64,000 bases of DNA. Source: Kiritimatiellia bacterium. GTDB taxonomy: Bacteria; Verrucomicrobiota; Kiritimatiellia; RFP12; JAAYLN01. The stretch lies in the NCBI GenBank assembly GCA_017962605.1, contig JAGCUY010000198.1:1-64000 (forward strand). The letters are read 5' to 3'. A model generated the notes under the pieces. That model was not told where the DNA came from. It saw only the letters and a list, made by a program, of their open reading frames with translations, and searched no databases. This document shows positions 1 to 7,538 of this stretch, piece by piece. The translations under genes and the position numbers were made by a program. Each line of letters starts with the position of its first letter. The first letter of the stretch is position 1.

Positions 1-154
1 CAATGCCGCCATCGGCTCTATCCCTATAAAGTCCTCAGCATGCGCCGGCTCTTCAACTGCGGAGCGCAAATCGCCGCTCTCTGCCCCGCATCAAGGCCGC
101 AGCTGCCAATCTGCGCATGACAAATTTTGGTTGCACCCGTTGCGCTAGACATGG

Positions 155-183
155 TTGCGTCTCCCTCCCTTTTGCGCTATACT
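155..183 (+). promoter_or_regulatory. Sigma-70-type promoter with very short leader
   Basis: TTGCGT (155-160) and TATACT (178-183) are separated by exactly 17 bases. The predicted start of transcription falls about 3 bases before the ATG at 193, so the mRNA would have almost no leader. Bases 1-154 hold nothing else I can support. Confidence 0.6.
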
Positions 184-192
184 GTTTCCCGC

Positions 193-564
193 ATGAAGAA
201 AACCGAAACAGACGTGGAATGGGTGGCAAGCTACATGCGCGCCTCGATAATCTTGTCGACAGTCATGGCGGTGGCGGGCCCATGCATCTATTTCGTATTC
301 GACTCGTGCGACAGCATCGTCAACGCCGAGGACTATAGGAACACGAGCAGAAACGAGCGGATCGCCGAATTGGAAAACGCCGAATGGCGCGACCGATACG
401 CAAAGCGCGAGGCAGACAAGGCGTGGAAGTTGGATCCGGACAGCCTTCCGCGCATCCGCCAACTCTGGGGAATCGCATACACGAACGCGCTCGAGGAGTG
501 CGACGCGGAACTTGCGCGACTCTACGAGGAGCGGGCTGAATTTGCGAAGAGGCAGGGTCATTGA
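193..564 (+). CDS. Small single-span membrane protein with charged helical tail
   Basis: I do not recognise a family. The 123-residue product has one hydrophobic span at about residues 17-40 and then a long, highly charged helical part rich in Arg, Glu and Ala, probably cytoplasmic coiled coil. I chose the ATG at 193 rather than the in-frame ATG at 127 because a good promoter (155-183) lies between them and would exclude the upstream start. It is the only plus-strand gene at the left edge and converges with the tape measure gene, overlapping it by 7 bases. It could be a host gene next to a truncated prophage or a phage accessory gene (moron); the independent promoter fits either. Confidence 0.6.
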   Translation: MKKTETDVEWVASYMRASIILSTVMAVAGPCIYFVFDSCDSIVNAEDYRNTSRNERIAELENAEWRDRYAKREADKAWKLDPDSLPRIRQLWGIAYTNALEECDAELARLYEERAEFAKRQGH

Positions 565-2132
565 ACGGTTAGAAGGGTTGTGAGTTTGTCCTTTAGCGCC
601 GCCACGTCGTCGGCGCAGCGTTTGAGGTTGGCGTCGGCGGCATCCTGGCGCGCCTTCTCCCGCGCGGCGAGCGCCGCCTGGTCTTTCGCCATCCTCGCCT
701 GGGCTTGCTGGATTTCGCGCCTGGCCGCGAGCCATTCGGCGTCTTTTTTTGAGAGTATGACCCCGCGCGCCGCGTCGTCTTCCAGCCTCGCGGCCTTCCT
801 TTCCTCCTTGGCGGCGGCCTTTTCCGCGTCCCGCGCGGCCTTGCGGCGCGCAATGTTGTCATCCACCGTGAGGCCGGCGATTTCGCGCGCGGAATCAAGC
901 CGCCTTTTGATGGCCTCCTCCTCGCGGCGGGCTTCAGCCTCCTTGGCGCGGGCCAGTTCCTGCTCCTTGCGGGCGAGTTCGTCCGCCGCCTTCTTGCGCG
1001 CCTCCTCGGCGTCGGCAAGGCGCTTCGCTGCCGCCTCCTGCTCCTCGGCGGCGTCCGTGGCGCGGCTTTCAAGTTCCAGAAGTTCGCGGCGCGCGTCGAG
1101 TTCCGCCTGCGCGGCGGCGACCTTGGCGTCGCCTACTTCAAGCGCCTTCTGCTCGACGCCGATGTCCTCCGCCTTCGCGGCATTGGATTCGATGGCCTTG
1201 CGCACGTCCCCGGCGGCCTTGTCGAGTTTTTCGATCTCGCCCTGCACGCGCTTCTCGAAGTCCTCCCACTTCTCGACGGAGCCAGAGGTCTGCATACCGA
1301 GGGCGTCCATGACGCGGTCAAGCCAGCGGCCGCGGTCGTTGTTCCCCTCGCCCTCGGCCTTCCGTTGTTCCGTACCCTCCGCAAGGGCGTTCGACCACTT
1401 CTTGCGCTCTGCGGCAATCGCTGCCTCCTGTTCCAGCAGCCTTGCCGCCTGTTCCTCGGCCTTCGCCCTGCGATCGGCGAGTTCCGCCGCCTTGACAGCC
1501 TGTTGGTCGCGTTCGCGTTCGATTGCCGCCTGTTTCTGGTCGAGTTCCAGAACGGCTTTCTTGCGGTCGTATTCCTTGTTTATGGCGTCGCGGGCCTCCT
1601 TGTCGGGGGCGGCGGCTAGCGCCTTCTGCCGCTCCCTCTCAAGCGCAAGCGAGTCGGCCTTGTCGGAGCCGGCCGCCACGGTGTCCTCAAGCTTGAAGAA
1701 AACGTCGTTGAGCTTGGAGATGCGGCGCAGCGTGGCCTCGACCTCGGCGTAGGCTTCGGCGGTTTTCTTCGCGGATTCGGCAAGCGGGTCTGTGCGGGCG
1801 TCTGACAGCTTCTGAAGCTCCTCCTGGGCCTTTTTCGCCTTTTCGGCCAGCCATTCCAGCCCAAACTTGACGGCAACGAGGCCAATGCCGGCGAAGGCCA
1901 GCGCCCCTGCGGAAACGAGCTTCATGTTCTCCGCAAGCTTCATGGCCTGGGTCGCAGCGTCGGTGAAGTTGCCCTTCAGGGTGAGCGTCGCCACGGAAAC
2001 AGCGTTCATCGCCTGACTGGACTTTGTGATGGAGGCGGACATGCCGTTTCCGAGGCTGTCCGCCGCGTTCCGCGCCTCCACGAATGCCTTGCCGTCGAAA
2101 CGGCTTTTGAGTGTCAGAAGGACGTCAGCCAT
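558..2132 (-). CDS. Phage tail tape measure-like protein
   Basis: The 524-residue product begins with a conserved-looking N-terminal head, has a hydrophobic stretch at about residues 88-115 (ALAFAGIGLVAVKFGLEWLA), and is then almost entirely Ala/Glu/Lys/Arg coiled coil to the end. This architecture and the position, downstream of the major tail and chaperone-position genes, identify a tape measure protein, which sets tail length and passes through the tail tube. It is short for the family, so the tail would be short or the gene is curtailed. Its start overlaps the preceding gene by 8 bases, the pattern expected for translational coupling. No tail-tip or receptor-binding genes follow it; the next gene is on the opposite strand. 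Function is inferred from composition and order, not from a catalytic motif. Confidence 0.75.
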   Translation of the reverse strand: MADVLLTLKSRFDGKAFVEARNAADSLGNGMSASITKSSQAMNAVSVATLTLKGNFTDAATQAMKLAENMKLVSAGALAFAGIGLVAVKFGLEWLAEKAKKAQEELQKLSDARTDPLAESAKKTAEAYAEVEATLRRISKLNDVFFKLEDTVAAGSDKADSLALERERQKALAAAPDKEARDAINKEYDRKKAVLELDQKQAAIERERDQQAVKAAELADRRAKAEEQAARLLEQEAAIAAERKKWSNALAEGTEQRKAEGEGNNDRGRWLDRVMDALGMQTSGSVEKWEDFEKRVQGEIEKLDKAAGDVRKAIESNAAKAEDIGVEQKALEVGDAKVAAAQAELDARRELLELESRATDAAEEQEAAAKRLADAEEARKKAADELARKEQELARAKEAEARREEEAIKRRLDSAREIAGLTVDDNIARRKAARDAEKAAAKEERKAARLEDDAARGVILSKKDAEWLAARREIQQAQARMAKDQAALAAREKARQDAADANLKRCADDVAALKDKLTTLLTVQ

Positions 2133-2844
2133 TGGCGGCCCCCGTTTCCGTTCCGGCGTCCGCCTTGGCGCGGGCGCGGATTTCCTCGACTTTCAGGCCA
2201 AGCCGCCGGAGCGCGTCAACGCGGGGGTGGTTCGCGGGGTCGTCGCCGGCGGCCAGCGACTGGCGCGCGTGCTGCCTGAGCAAGTCCACGACGGTTTGGA
2301 TGGACATCTGGTATTCGTATGCCCTGAGGTCTCCGCCAATCGCGCAGAACGCGGCGCGGGCCAGCTTGGCGACCGATTCCCTTTCCTCGTCGTCTGCGTC
2401 GGGGTCTTCGACGTGCGGCGGCATGTCGGCGTATGGCGTCATAACCGCCTCCAGCAACCGCGCCGGGGTGCATGTCAGCGTCCGGGCGAACGCCTTGACG
2501 GAACGGAGTGCGTCGCGCCCGCGCTCGGCCATTCTCGCCTCATCGCGCCCGTATGCCATCGCGTAGGCGAACACATGCGTCTCGGCGCGGTGGTTCCCCG
2601 CAAGCGGGGCGACATCGGAGACGAACACGGAACCGGCGACGGTGAGCGGCCAGAGCCACCTGCCGCCGACCTTCACGGGCGTCCCGCTGGAAAGTGCCGA
2701 ATCGTCGCAGTCGGCGTCCAGCGCGTCAATGGACAGCGCCTGGATGTCGAGCGCGTCCTGGGGCGTGAGCGCAACGCCGTCGGCGGCGAGGCGCTTCAAT
2801 TCGTTCCAGGCGAGGTCGGTCAGTTTCCAGCGGGGGAGGGACAA
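2125..2844 (-). CDS. Putative tail assembly chaperone-position protein
   Basis: The reading frame ends inside the start of the tape measure gene. The frame stays open upstream into the major tail gene, but the sensible start is the TTG at 2844, giving 239 residues; no ATG lies between it and the end of the tail gene at 2862, and the ribosome site is poor. The product is acidic and helical, with a PPHVEDPDADDEERES segment and no membrane span. In lambda-like and Mu-like phages the gene between major tail protein and tape measure encodes the assembly chaperone, often with a frameshifted longer form. I see no obvious slippery heptamer here, so the role is by position only. Confidence 0.6.
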   Translation of the reverse strand: MSLPRWKLTDLAWNELKRLAADGVALTPQDALDIQALSIDALDADCDDSALSSGTPVKVGGRWLWPLTVAGSVFVSDVAPLAGNHRAETHVFAYAMAYGRDEARMAERGRDALRSVKAFARTLTCTPARLLEAVMTPYADMPPHVEDPDADDEERESVAKLARAAFCAIGGDLRAYEYQMSIQTVVDLLRQHARQSLAAGDDPANHPRVDALRRLGLKVEEIRARAKADAGTETGAANG

Positions 2845-2861
2845 GGGGAACGGAGGGGCCG

Positions 2862-3560
2862 CTAGGTGTTGGAGTTCGATGCGACAACGGCGGCCACGTA
2901 GCCGGAACCCTTGGCGCTGGACGTGCCGTAGGCGGTGTTGGACTCTGAAAGCCCGCCGAACTCCTCGACGGCCGCCGGGGATGTGAAGGTGAACGACGGA
3001 TCGGCCGTGACGGCCACGGCGTCGGCCGTGACTTCCAGCGTCCCGTGCGAGTAGGCGGTGGCGCAGAGGGCGCCGTGGTCGTCCTGAAGCTCCGCCCGGT
3101 CGCACTTGAAGGTGATGGATGAACCCGTGAGCTTCGCGCCCGTGCCGACGGAAACCATGAGCGGCTGCGCCACCTTCAGGGCCTCGATTTCGGGGAAGGC
3201 TAGTTCGAAATCGTCGCCGGTGACCGTAACGCCGTTGGCGGAAGTCTCGCCGTCATGGTAGGTGACTTCGATGGTTGGCCACGCGCCGTTCGAGGTCGTG
3301 ACCTTGACGCTTTCCACCAGGTTGGTCTTGCCGATGGTGATCTTGTTTGACGAGCCGCCGAACGTCCCGCTCTTGAGGGCGTAGGTGACGGTGACTGTCT
3401 TGATGTCGTCGTCGCCGCCGTAGAGCGTCCGGGCGGCGGTGTTGCCGCGCTCGTCAAGCGCCTCGGCCAGGGAGTGGTTGCGCGGCTGCGTCGATGCGGA
3501 CTGCAGCACCCCGCCCGTGACCGTTATCGGGCAGCCTGTCAGATTTACGCCAAATGCCAT
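2862..3560 (-). CDS. Putative major tail tube protein
   Basis: The 232-residue product is rich in Thr, Ser, Gly and Val with repeated beta-type segments (TVTVTYALKSGTFGG, IEVTYHDGETS), which fits the beta-sandwich fold of tail tube subunits. It follows head-tail completion genes and precedes the chaperone-position and tape measure genes, the canonical site for the major tail protein. The start has a purine-rich site (AAAGGAAC) a few bases upstream. A Ser-rich C-terminal end (about residues 195-232) could be a surface-exposed decoration. No sequence signature allows a firmer family name. Confidence 0.65.
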   Translation of the reverse strand: MAFGVNLTGCPITVTGGVLQSASTQPRNHSLAEALDERGNTAARTLYGGDDDIKTVTVTYALKSGTFGGSSNKITIGKTNLVESVKVTTSNGAWPTIEVTYHDGETSANGVTVTGDDFELAFPEIEALKVAQPLMVSVGTGAKLTGSSITFKCDRAELQDDHGALCATAYSHGTLEVTADAVAVTADPSFTFTSPAAVEEFGGLSESNTAYGTSSAKGSGYVAAVVASNSNT

Positions 3561-3583
3561 TTTTTGTTGTTCCTTTCTGTTGG

Positions 3584-4075
3584 TTAGTCTCCGTCTATGG
3601 AGAAGTGGATGGTGGTCGAGAATGGTGCGGCGGCGACTACGCCCTCCGCGACTGAATGGGGCTCGCCGCCCTTGACGGTGAAGCCGCCCAGATGGAAGCG
3701 CGGCTCGTCGATGGCCATGCGCTCGACAAAGGCGGCGGACTCCTCGTTGGGCGTCTTAAAGGAGCGGAACTCCGCGAGGCGCATGAAGAAAGTCTCAGCC
3801 GCGCCGTAGAGGCGGGAGCGGACGCGGAAGCCGGGGTCGTCCTCGGCCCAGGTGGCGCAAACGGCGTCGATGTCGCAGGCCCAGGTCGCGCCCTCGCTTT
3901 CGGGGTAGGGCGACGAGCAGCGCAGAAGGACTTGCGGGAACATCTGCGAGGCGGTGGGGTTGCGGCGGTCGGCCTGGTCCTGCTCGCAGCGGAGCCATGC
4001 CTTGTTGAACTCCGCCGGCGCGAACGCCGCGAACGTGTCCCTCAGCGCCTTTTCGATTGTTTCGGGCCAGTTCAT
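3584..4075 (-). CDS. Putative tail completion/terminator protein
   Basis: The product is 163 residues beginning MNWPETIEKALRD. I chose the ATG at 4075 because it overlaps the stop of the preceding small gene as ATGA, the coupling style used throughout this phage; an in-frame ATG lies further upstream inside that gene. The sequence is a mixed alpha/beta protein of about the size of tail terminator proteins, which cap the tail tube and join it to the head. Placement just before the major tail gene supports this, but no diagnostic motif is visible. A minor capsid-associated protein is the main alternative. Confidence 0.55.
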   Translation of the reverse strand: MNWPETIEKALRDTFAAFAPAEFNKAWLRCEQDQADRRNPTASQMFPQVLLRCSSPYPESEGATWACDIDAVCATWAEDDPGFRVRSRLYGAAETFFMRLAEFRSFKTPNEESAAFVERMAIDEPRFHLGGFTVKGGEPHSVAEGVVAAAPFSTTIHFSIDGD

Positions 4076-4245
4076 GACGCAACCTTCAGGCCGCACTTCG
4101 CGGCGTCCTTTTTCAAAACGTGCTCGATGCGCCCCTCAATGCCGCGCGCGGCCTTGACCTTGTAGTAGTTCAACGGCTGGCGCAGGGCCTGGGTGGCATA
4201 GCGCAGAACGCTTCGCATCGTGATCTTACCCTCTGCCTGTGACAT
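4072..4245 (-). CDS. Small basic phage protein
   Basis: This 57-residue product (starting MSQAEGKITMRSV) is helical and basic. Its ATG follows the TAA of the upstream gene with no gap (stop 4246-4248, start 4245), and its TGA overlaps the next ATG, so it sits in a translationally coupled chain. I do not recognise it. The position among head-tail connector genes suggests a minor structural or assembly factor. Confidence 0.55.
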   Translation of the reverse strand: MSQAEGKITMRSVLRYATQALRQPLNYYKVKAARGIEGRIEHVLKKDAAKCGLKVAS

Positions 4246-4812
4246 TTAGGCGGAGGCGACATGGTGGGCGACCATGTGCGCGTCGGGGTTCTCAACGGTG
4301 TCGGGCGTCGGGGCCGCGCCATGCACCCACTGGTTGAGTTCGGCAAGCGCCTTGAACCAGACGAAACGGGCAGCGCCCCAATACTTGCGGCGGTGAATCC
4401 AACGTATCTTGTCAGACGGCCAATCGAAGGAGTAGGATACCGGGGACTTGTTGGCGCCTTTCGGCCAGAGACCGTTGTACCAGAGCCACAACTTGACGCG
4501 CTTCGGGGCATTTTTGCGAGTGAGCCAGCCGCCCCGTATGTCGTCTTTGACGAACCATGCCATCGGCGTTCCGCGCATGAAGTTTTCCTCCGCGCTTCCC
4601 CGTAGCCGCTTGGCGTCGGCGCGCCGCAGCTCCACCTTCGGGAACTTCTTCGCGACGCGCGTCCCCTTTCGCAGGGACATCGCAAGGGATTTTGCGCAGT
4701 CGAGGAGCTGGTCTTTCGGCGCGCGTCTCGTCAGCGCCTCGTATTTGGCGACGGCCTCGCGGAGCGCCTGGTCGGCGAACATCATTTCGAGTTCGGTGAC
4801 TGGCCGCGCCAT
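4246..4812 (-). CDS. Phage head-tail region protein, unknown
   Basis: The 188-residue product starts MARPVTELEMMFAD at the ATG at 4812, one base after the previous stop, so the longer open frame upstream is not used. It is basic and rich in Trp (WLWYNGLWPKG, KIRWIHRRKYWGAARFVW), with an N-terminal helical part. The family is not recognised. The location between the head-tail joining gene and tail completion genes points to a connector or neck role; the many Trp and Arg residues would fit a protein or nucleic-acid contact surface. Confidence 0.55.
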   Translation of the reverse strand: MARPVTELEMMFADQALREAVAKYEALTRRAPKDQLLDCAKSLAMSLRKGTRVAKKFPKVELRRADAKRLRGSAEENFMRGTPMAWFVKDDIRGGWLTRKNAPKRVKLWLWYNGLWPKGANKSPVSYSFDWPSDKIRWIHRRKYWGAARFVWFKALAELNQWVHGAAPTPDTVENPDAHMVAHHVASA

Positions 4813-4813
4813 G

Positions 4814-5131
4814 CTACGCCTCCTCCCCCAGCCGGAGAACCGCGCCTCCGCCGACATCCGAATGCTCCAGGACGCGCCGGACGGACGTAGCCCCGGAGCA
4901 TTCGACGATTTCCAGGCGGCCGCCCTCCGGGACACGGAAGGGTTCGGAGACGTAGATGACGCCGCCGGGGTAGCGCTCGACGCCGTATTCCCCCGCCTGC
5001 CGGCGAATTGACTCCGGCGCGTGGATGGCGTCGTGCCAGTCGCCGCCGGCGTCCCGCACCCTGCAACGGATGTCCGGGACGGCGGCGGCGATCTTGCCGA
5101 GCGCCTTGCGGTAGTTTTCGGCGAGTCCCAT
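4814..5131 (-). CDS. Putative head-tail joining protein
   Basis: The 105-residue product (MGLAENYRKALGKI start) has an amphipathic first helix and then a compact beta-rich region with RLEIVECSGA near the middle. Size and order after the capsid decoration gene match head-tail joining or head-completion proteins that sit under the portal. No catalytic or metal motif is present. It is followed one base later by the next gene. Confidence 0.5.
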   Translation of the reverse strand: MGLAENYRKALGKIAAAVPDIRCRVRDAGGDWHDAIHAPESIRRQAGEYGVERYPGGVIYVSEPFRVPEGGRLEIVECSGATSVRRVLEHSDVGGGAVLRLGEEA

Positions 5132-5163
5132 TCGAGCGCACCCCGTGTGGTAGCGGCTGGCCG

Positions 5164-5514
5164 TTAGGCGCAGACGACTTCAAACGTCAGGTCGGTCGAG
5201 CCGACGGCGGCGCGGGTGTATCCCAGGAGCGTCGCGTTCGTCGATGTCTTGCTGACAAGCCCGGTCGCGTCCACGATGTAGATCGCGACACCGGCGTTGG
5301 TCGAGCCGAGGGCGTCGTCGGTCGTCACCTCGATCACCTCGCCACGGTGGAGGACCTTCAGCGCGGAGGCCTCGTTCGCGGCAATGTCGTGAAGAGCCAG
5401 GCCGAAAAGCCCGCCGACCTTGACGATGCTTCCGGCGGCGGTCGCGCTGCCGGGCTTGTAGTCGATGGTGTCGCCAGTCTTGCGGAACTTGGCGAGATTG
5501 GATGAGATGGCCAT
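5164..5514 (-). CDS. DUF2190-like capsid decoration protein
   Basis: The 116-residue protein has the Gly/Ala/Val-rich pattern of DUF2190 proteins, with segments such as GDTIDYKPGSATAAGSIVKV and VGGLFGLALHDIAANE. In phages this family sits next to the major capsid gene and is thought to act as a cement or decoration protein on the capsid surface. It has a good ribosome site (AAAGGAACC) before the ATG and is separated from the capsid gene by a 90-base gap holding a hairpin, so its dosage may be set independently of the capsid gene. Confidence 0.7.
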   Translation of the reverse strand: MAISSNLAKFRKTGDTIDYKPGSATAAGSIVKVGGLFGLALHDIAANEASALKVLHRGEVIEVTTDDALGSTNAGVAIYIVDATGLVSKTSTNATLLGYTRAAVGSTDLTFEVVCA

Positions 5515-5544
5515 TTCAGGTTCCTTTCGCTAGGATGGTTTCGG

Positions 5545-5565
5545 AAAATCCCCGGCGCGGCGGGG
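5545..5565 (-). terminator. GC hairpin with short T-run between capsid and decoration genes
   Basis: Read on the minus strand, CCCCG (5561-5565) pairs with CGGGG (5550-5554), followed by ATTTT. A second GC palindrome lies just upstream near 5575-5600. The T-run is short, so a partial terminator or attenuator is more likely than full termination. Confidence 0.35.
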
Positions 5566-5604
5566 GTAGGGACAACCAGGGCCCCCGGCGCGCCGGGCGC
5601 GGGA

Positions 5605-6906
5605 TTAGGCGCCGGTCGAATAGACGGCGGCCTTCAGCTCGCCGGCGGAGGCGCCGTAGTCGAAGTAGCAGCGCATCTCGATGCCGAGCTGGTGGAAGTC
5701 GGCGTTCGCGGTCTCGACGACGGGGGCCTGGTTGCCGTTGAGGAACGCCACGTCCACAAGCGGGAAGGCGTCGTTGAACAGCCAGTATTTCGTGCCGGAG
5801 AGGAACGGCGAGGTGATTGCCTCGAGCAGCCCGCGCATCTCGTTGTTCGCGGGCGTCTTGCCTGACGCGCCGGAGACGACGAACTCGGACTGGTAGATGT
5901 TGCGCGCCGTGACGTAGTTGGACGGCGAGCAGAGGATGCGGTTCGGGATCGCGCCGATGGGGTCGCCGTTGTCGTCCTTGATCGCGAGGGCGAGGCCGTA
6001 GGCGGTCGCGAGGGTGCCGACGGCGAGGGCGCCGCTGGTGTTTGCGCCGTAGTCGCTGCCCGTGGTGGAAAGCGAGCCGAAGACGTCCTTGTTGATGGTG
6101 CGGCCGGCCATCTGGCCGAAGCGCTCCGGGATGAGGGCGAGGACGCCGAGGTCGTCGTTGATCAGGTCTTCGCGGGTGATGCCCACGATGGAGCCCTTCG
6201 TCGCGGCCTGGACGCTGCGGGCCTCGTCGGAGAGGTCCACGTGCTGGAGTTCGCCGCCTTTGGAGAGGGACTTCAGCAGCCCGCCCATGACGAGGCGGAC
6301 GCCCTTGACGGCCTTGAAGTCCACGACAGGGACGGCGCGTGAAATCCTGCGCCACTCGTCGCCGACGGCGCCGAAGCCCGCGAGGACGAACTTGTGCGCG
6401 ACGTTGGAGAGGACGTTCGGGATGTCGGCGGACGAGAAGGCGGCCCTGATGGCCTTCTCCATTCCGGCGATGTCGCCGGGGCGGTAGTCGAACCCGAAGG
6501 CGGCGAAGATGTCGCTCATGCGGGTGATGCCGAGGTCATGCGCGGCGTCGAGGTCGACGCCCTTGCAGGTCGCCTCGACCTTGGCTTCGGGCATTGCCGC
6601 GCCCATGCATGCGGCGGCGACGACGGTCTTCGCGTCCCTCGGCGCGGCGGCGCGGAGGTCGATGACGGACGGCGCGCGGCCGGCCTCGATCTTCGCCTTT
6701 TCGGCCTCGGCCTTCTCGGCCCTCAGGCAGGCGAGTTCCGCCTTCTCGGCGGTCCAGCCCTCCTTGACGGCCTGGGCCATGATGTCCTCGTGCCCCTTGC
6801 ACGCGGCGATGACGGAAGCGACGCGCTCGCGCTCGGCTGTCTGCGCCGCCTCCATGGTTGCGGTGTCGGCGTTCGCCTCTACCGATGTGTTTTTCTTTTC
6901 AGGCAT
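5605..6906 (-). CDS. Nested start producing scaffold-capsid protein alone
   Basis: Inside the fusion gene, an in-frame ATG at 6906 (MPEKKNTSVEAN) is preceded by AAGGAAAGGAAGGCACA, the best ribosome site in the neighbourhood. Initiation here yields 433 residues lacking the protease. It falls exactly at the junction between the protease-like end and the scaffold-like region, as in lambda C/Nu3. This would let the phage make hundreds of capsid subunits per protease. It is inferred from the ribosome site and domain boundary. Confidence 0.55.
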   Translation of the reverse strand: MPEKKNTSVEANADTATMEAAQTAERERVASVIAACKGHEDIMAQAVKEGWTAEKAELACLRAEKAEAEKAKIEAGRAPSVIDLRAAAPRDAKTVVAAACMGAAMPEAKVEATCKGVDLDAAHDLGITRMSDIFAAFGFDYRPGDIAGMEKAIRAAFSSADIPNVLSNVAHKFVLAGFGAVGDEWRRISRAVPVVDFKAVKGVRLVMGGLLKSLSKGGELQHVDLSDEARSVQAATKGSIVGITREDLINDDLGVLALIPERFGQMAGRTINKDVFGSLSTTGSDYGANTSGALAVGTLATAYGLALAIKDDNGDPIGAIPNRILCSPSNYVTARNIYQSEFVVSGASGKTPANNEMRGLLEAITSPFLSGTKYWLFNDAFPLVDVAFLNGNQAPVVETANADFHQLGIEMRCYFDYGASAGELKAAVYSTGA

Positions 6907-7482
6907 TGTGCCTTCCTTTCCTTGGTTTGCGGCGGCTGCGATGGCCGTCTGGGTTGAACCATCGGCCCCCAGTGGCACGATGGAGACTTCGTGAAGCGTT
7001 CCGGCCCGGACGATGTAGCATTCGCCCTTGACCTCCGCCCCGTTGAGATTGTATGACTCCTTCTTCCCGACATACAGGACATCGGACGGCGAAACGCCGA
7101 CGGACGCCTGGAACTTGAACCCGGCCTTTGCCAGTTCATGCACCTTTTTCGCGTCTTCCGAAACCGGCATGAAGTCCGCGTCGATGGTCAGCGTCTTGCC
7201 GTTGTGCGCGATCTTGGTCGCCTGCCCGCAAATGGCGTCGATGGTGTATGTCTTGTGGAGGCACATGATCGGGATGGCGGCGTCGTCGCGCCATTTCAGG
7301 CCGGCGAGGTCTATGCCGACGGGCATTCCCCAACCGACGTCCATCAGCCCGCCGTTGTAGGCGGTGATCGTCATCTTCTTGTTTCCGTTCGCGGCGGCCC
7401 CGTCGCCCTGCGCGGCAACAAGCGCAACCGTTCCAGTTGCGGTGATGGACTTCTTGAGAAGTTCGGCGATTGATTCAGGCAT
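5605..7482 (-). CDS. Fused prohead protease and major capsid protein
   Basis: The 625-residue product has two parts. Residues 1 to about 190 resemble phage prohead proteases: a hydrophobic core with MCLHKTYTIDAI near residue 75 and the characteristic LHEVSIVPLGADGSTQTAI end that normally closes the protease domain. Residues about 195-290 are Ala/Glu/Lys-rich and scaffold-like. Residues 290-625 are capsid-like, with a typical late segment (NRILCSPSNYVTARNIYQSE and TKYWLFNDAFPLVDVAFLNG). Such fusions of maturation protease, scaffold and capsid protein are known in Mu-like and related phages. An internal start at 6906 probably makes scaffold-capsid protein without the protease. It follows the portal gene by 56 bases. 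Confidence 0.8.
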   Translation of the reverse strand: MPESIAELLKKSITATGTVALVAAQGDGAAANGNKKMTITAYNGGLMDVGWGMPVGIDLAGLKWRDDAAIPIMCLHKTYTIDAICGQATKIAHNGKTLTIDADFMPVSEDAKKVHELAKAGFKFQASVGVSPSDVLYVGKKESYNLNGAEVKGECYIVRAGTLHEVSIVPLGADGSTQTAIAAAANQGKEGTMPEKKNTSVEANADTATMEAAQTAERERVASVIAACKGHEDIMAQAVKEGWTAEKAELACLRAEKAEAEKAKIEAGRAPSVIDLRAAAPRDAKTVVAAACMGAAMPEAKVEATCKGVDLDAAHDLGITRMSDIFAAFGFDYRPGDIAGMEKAIRAAFSSADIPNVLSNVAHKFVLAGFGAVGDEWRRISRAVPVVDFKAVKGVRLVMGGLLKSLSKGGELQHVDLSDEARSVQAATKGSIVGITREDLINDDLGVLALIPERFGQMAGRTINKDVFGSLSTTGSDYGANTSGALAVGTLATAYGLALAIKDDNGDPIGAIPNRILCSPSNYVTARNIYQSEFVVSGASGKTPANNEMRGLLEAITSPFLSGTKYWLFNDAFPLVDVAFLNGNQAPVVETANADFHQLGIEMRCYFDYGASAGELKAAVYSTGA

Positions 7483-7538
7483 GTTCCCCCCCTTGTTGCA
7501 GTTTGAGTTTTCCTGATATTGGCGTTGCGGTCAAACCG

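Noticed and set aside
1-120. Open plus-strand frame from the window edge, stop at 118-120
   Set aside because: Only 39 codons, no start, and unremarkable in GC-rich DNA; no family resemblance.
580-1752. 390-codon plus-strand frame opposite the tape measure gene
   Set aside because: Ser/Ala low-complexity shadow of an Ala/Glu coiled-coil gene.
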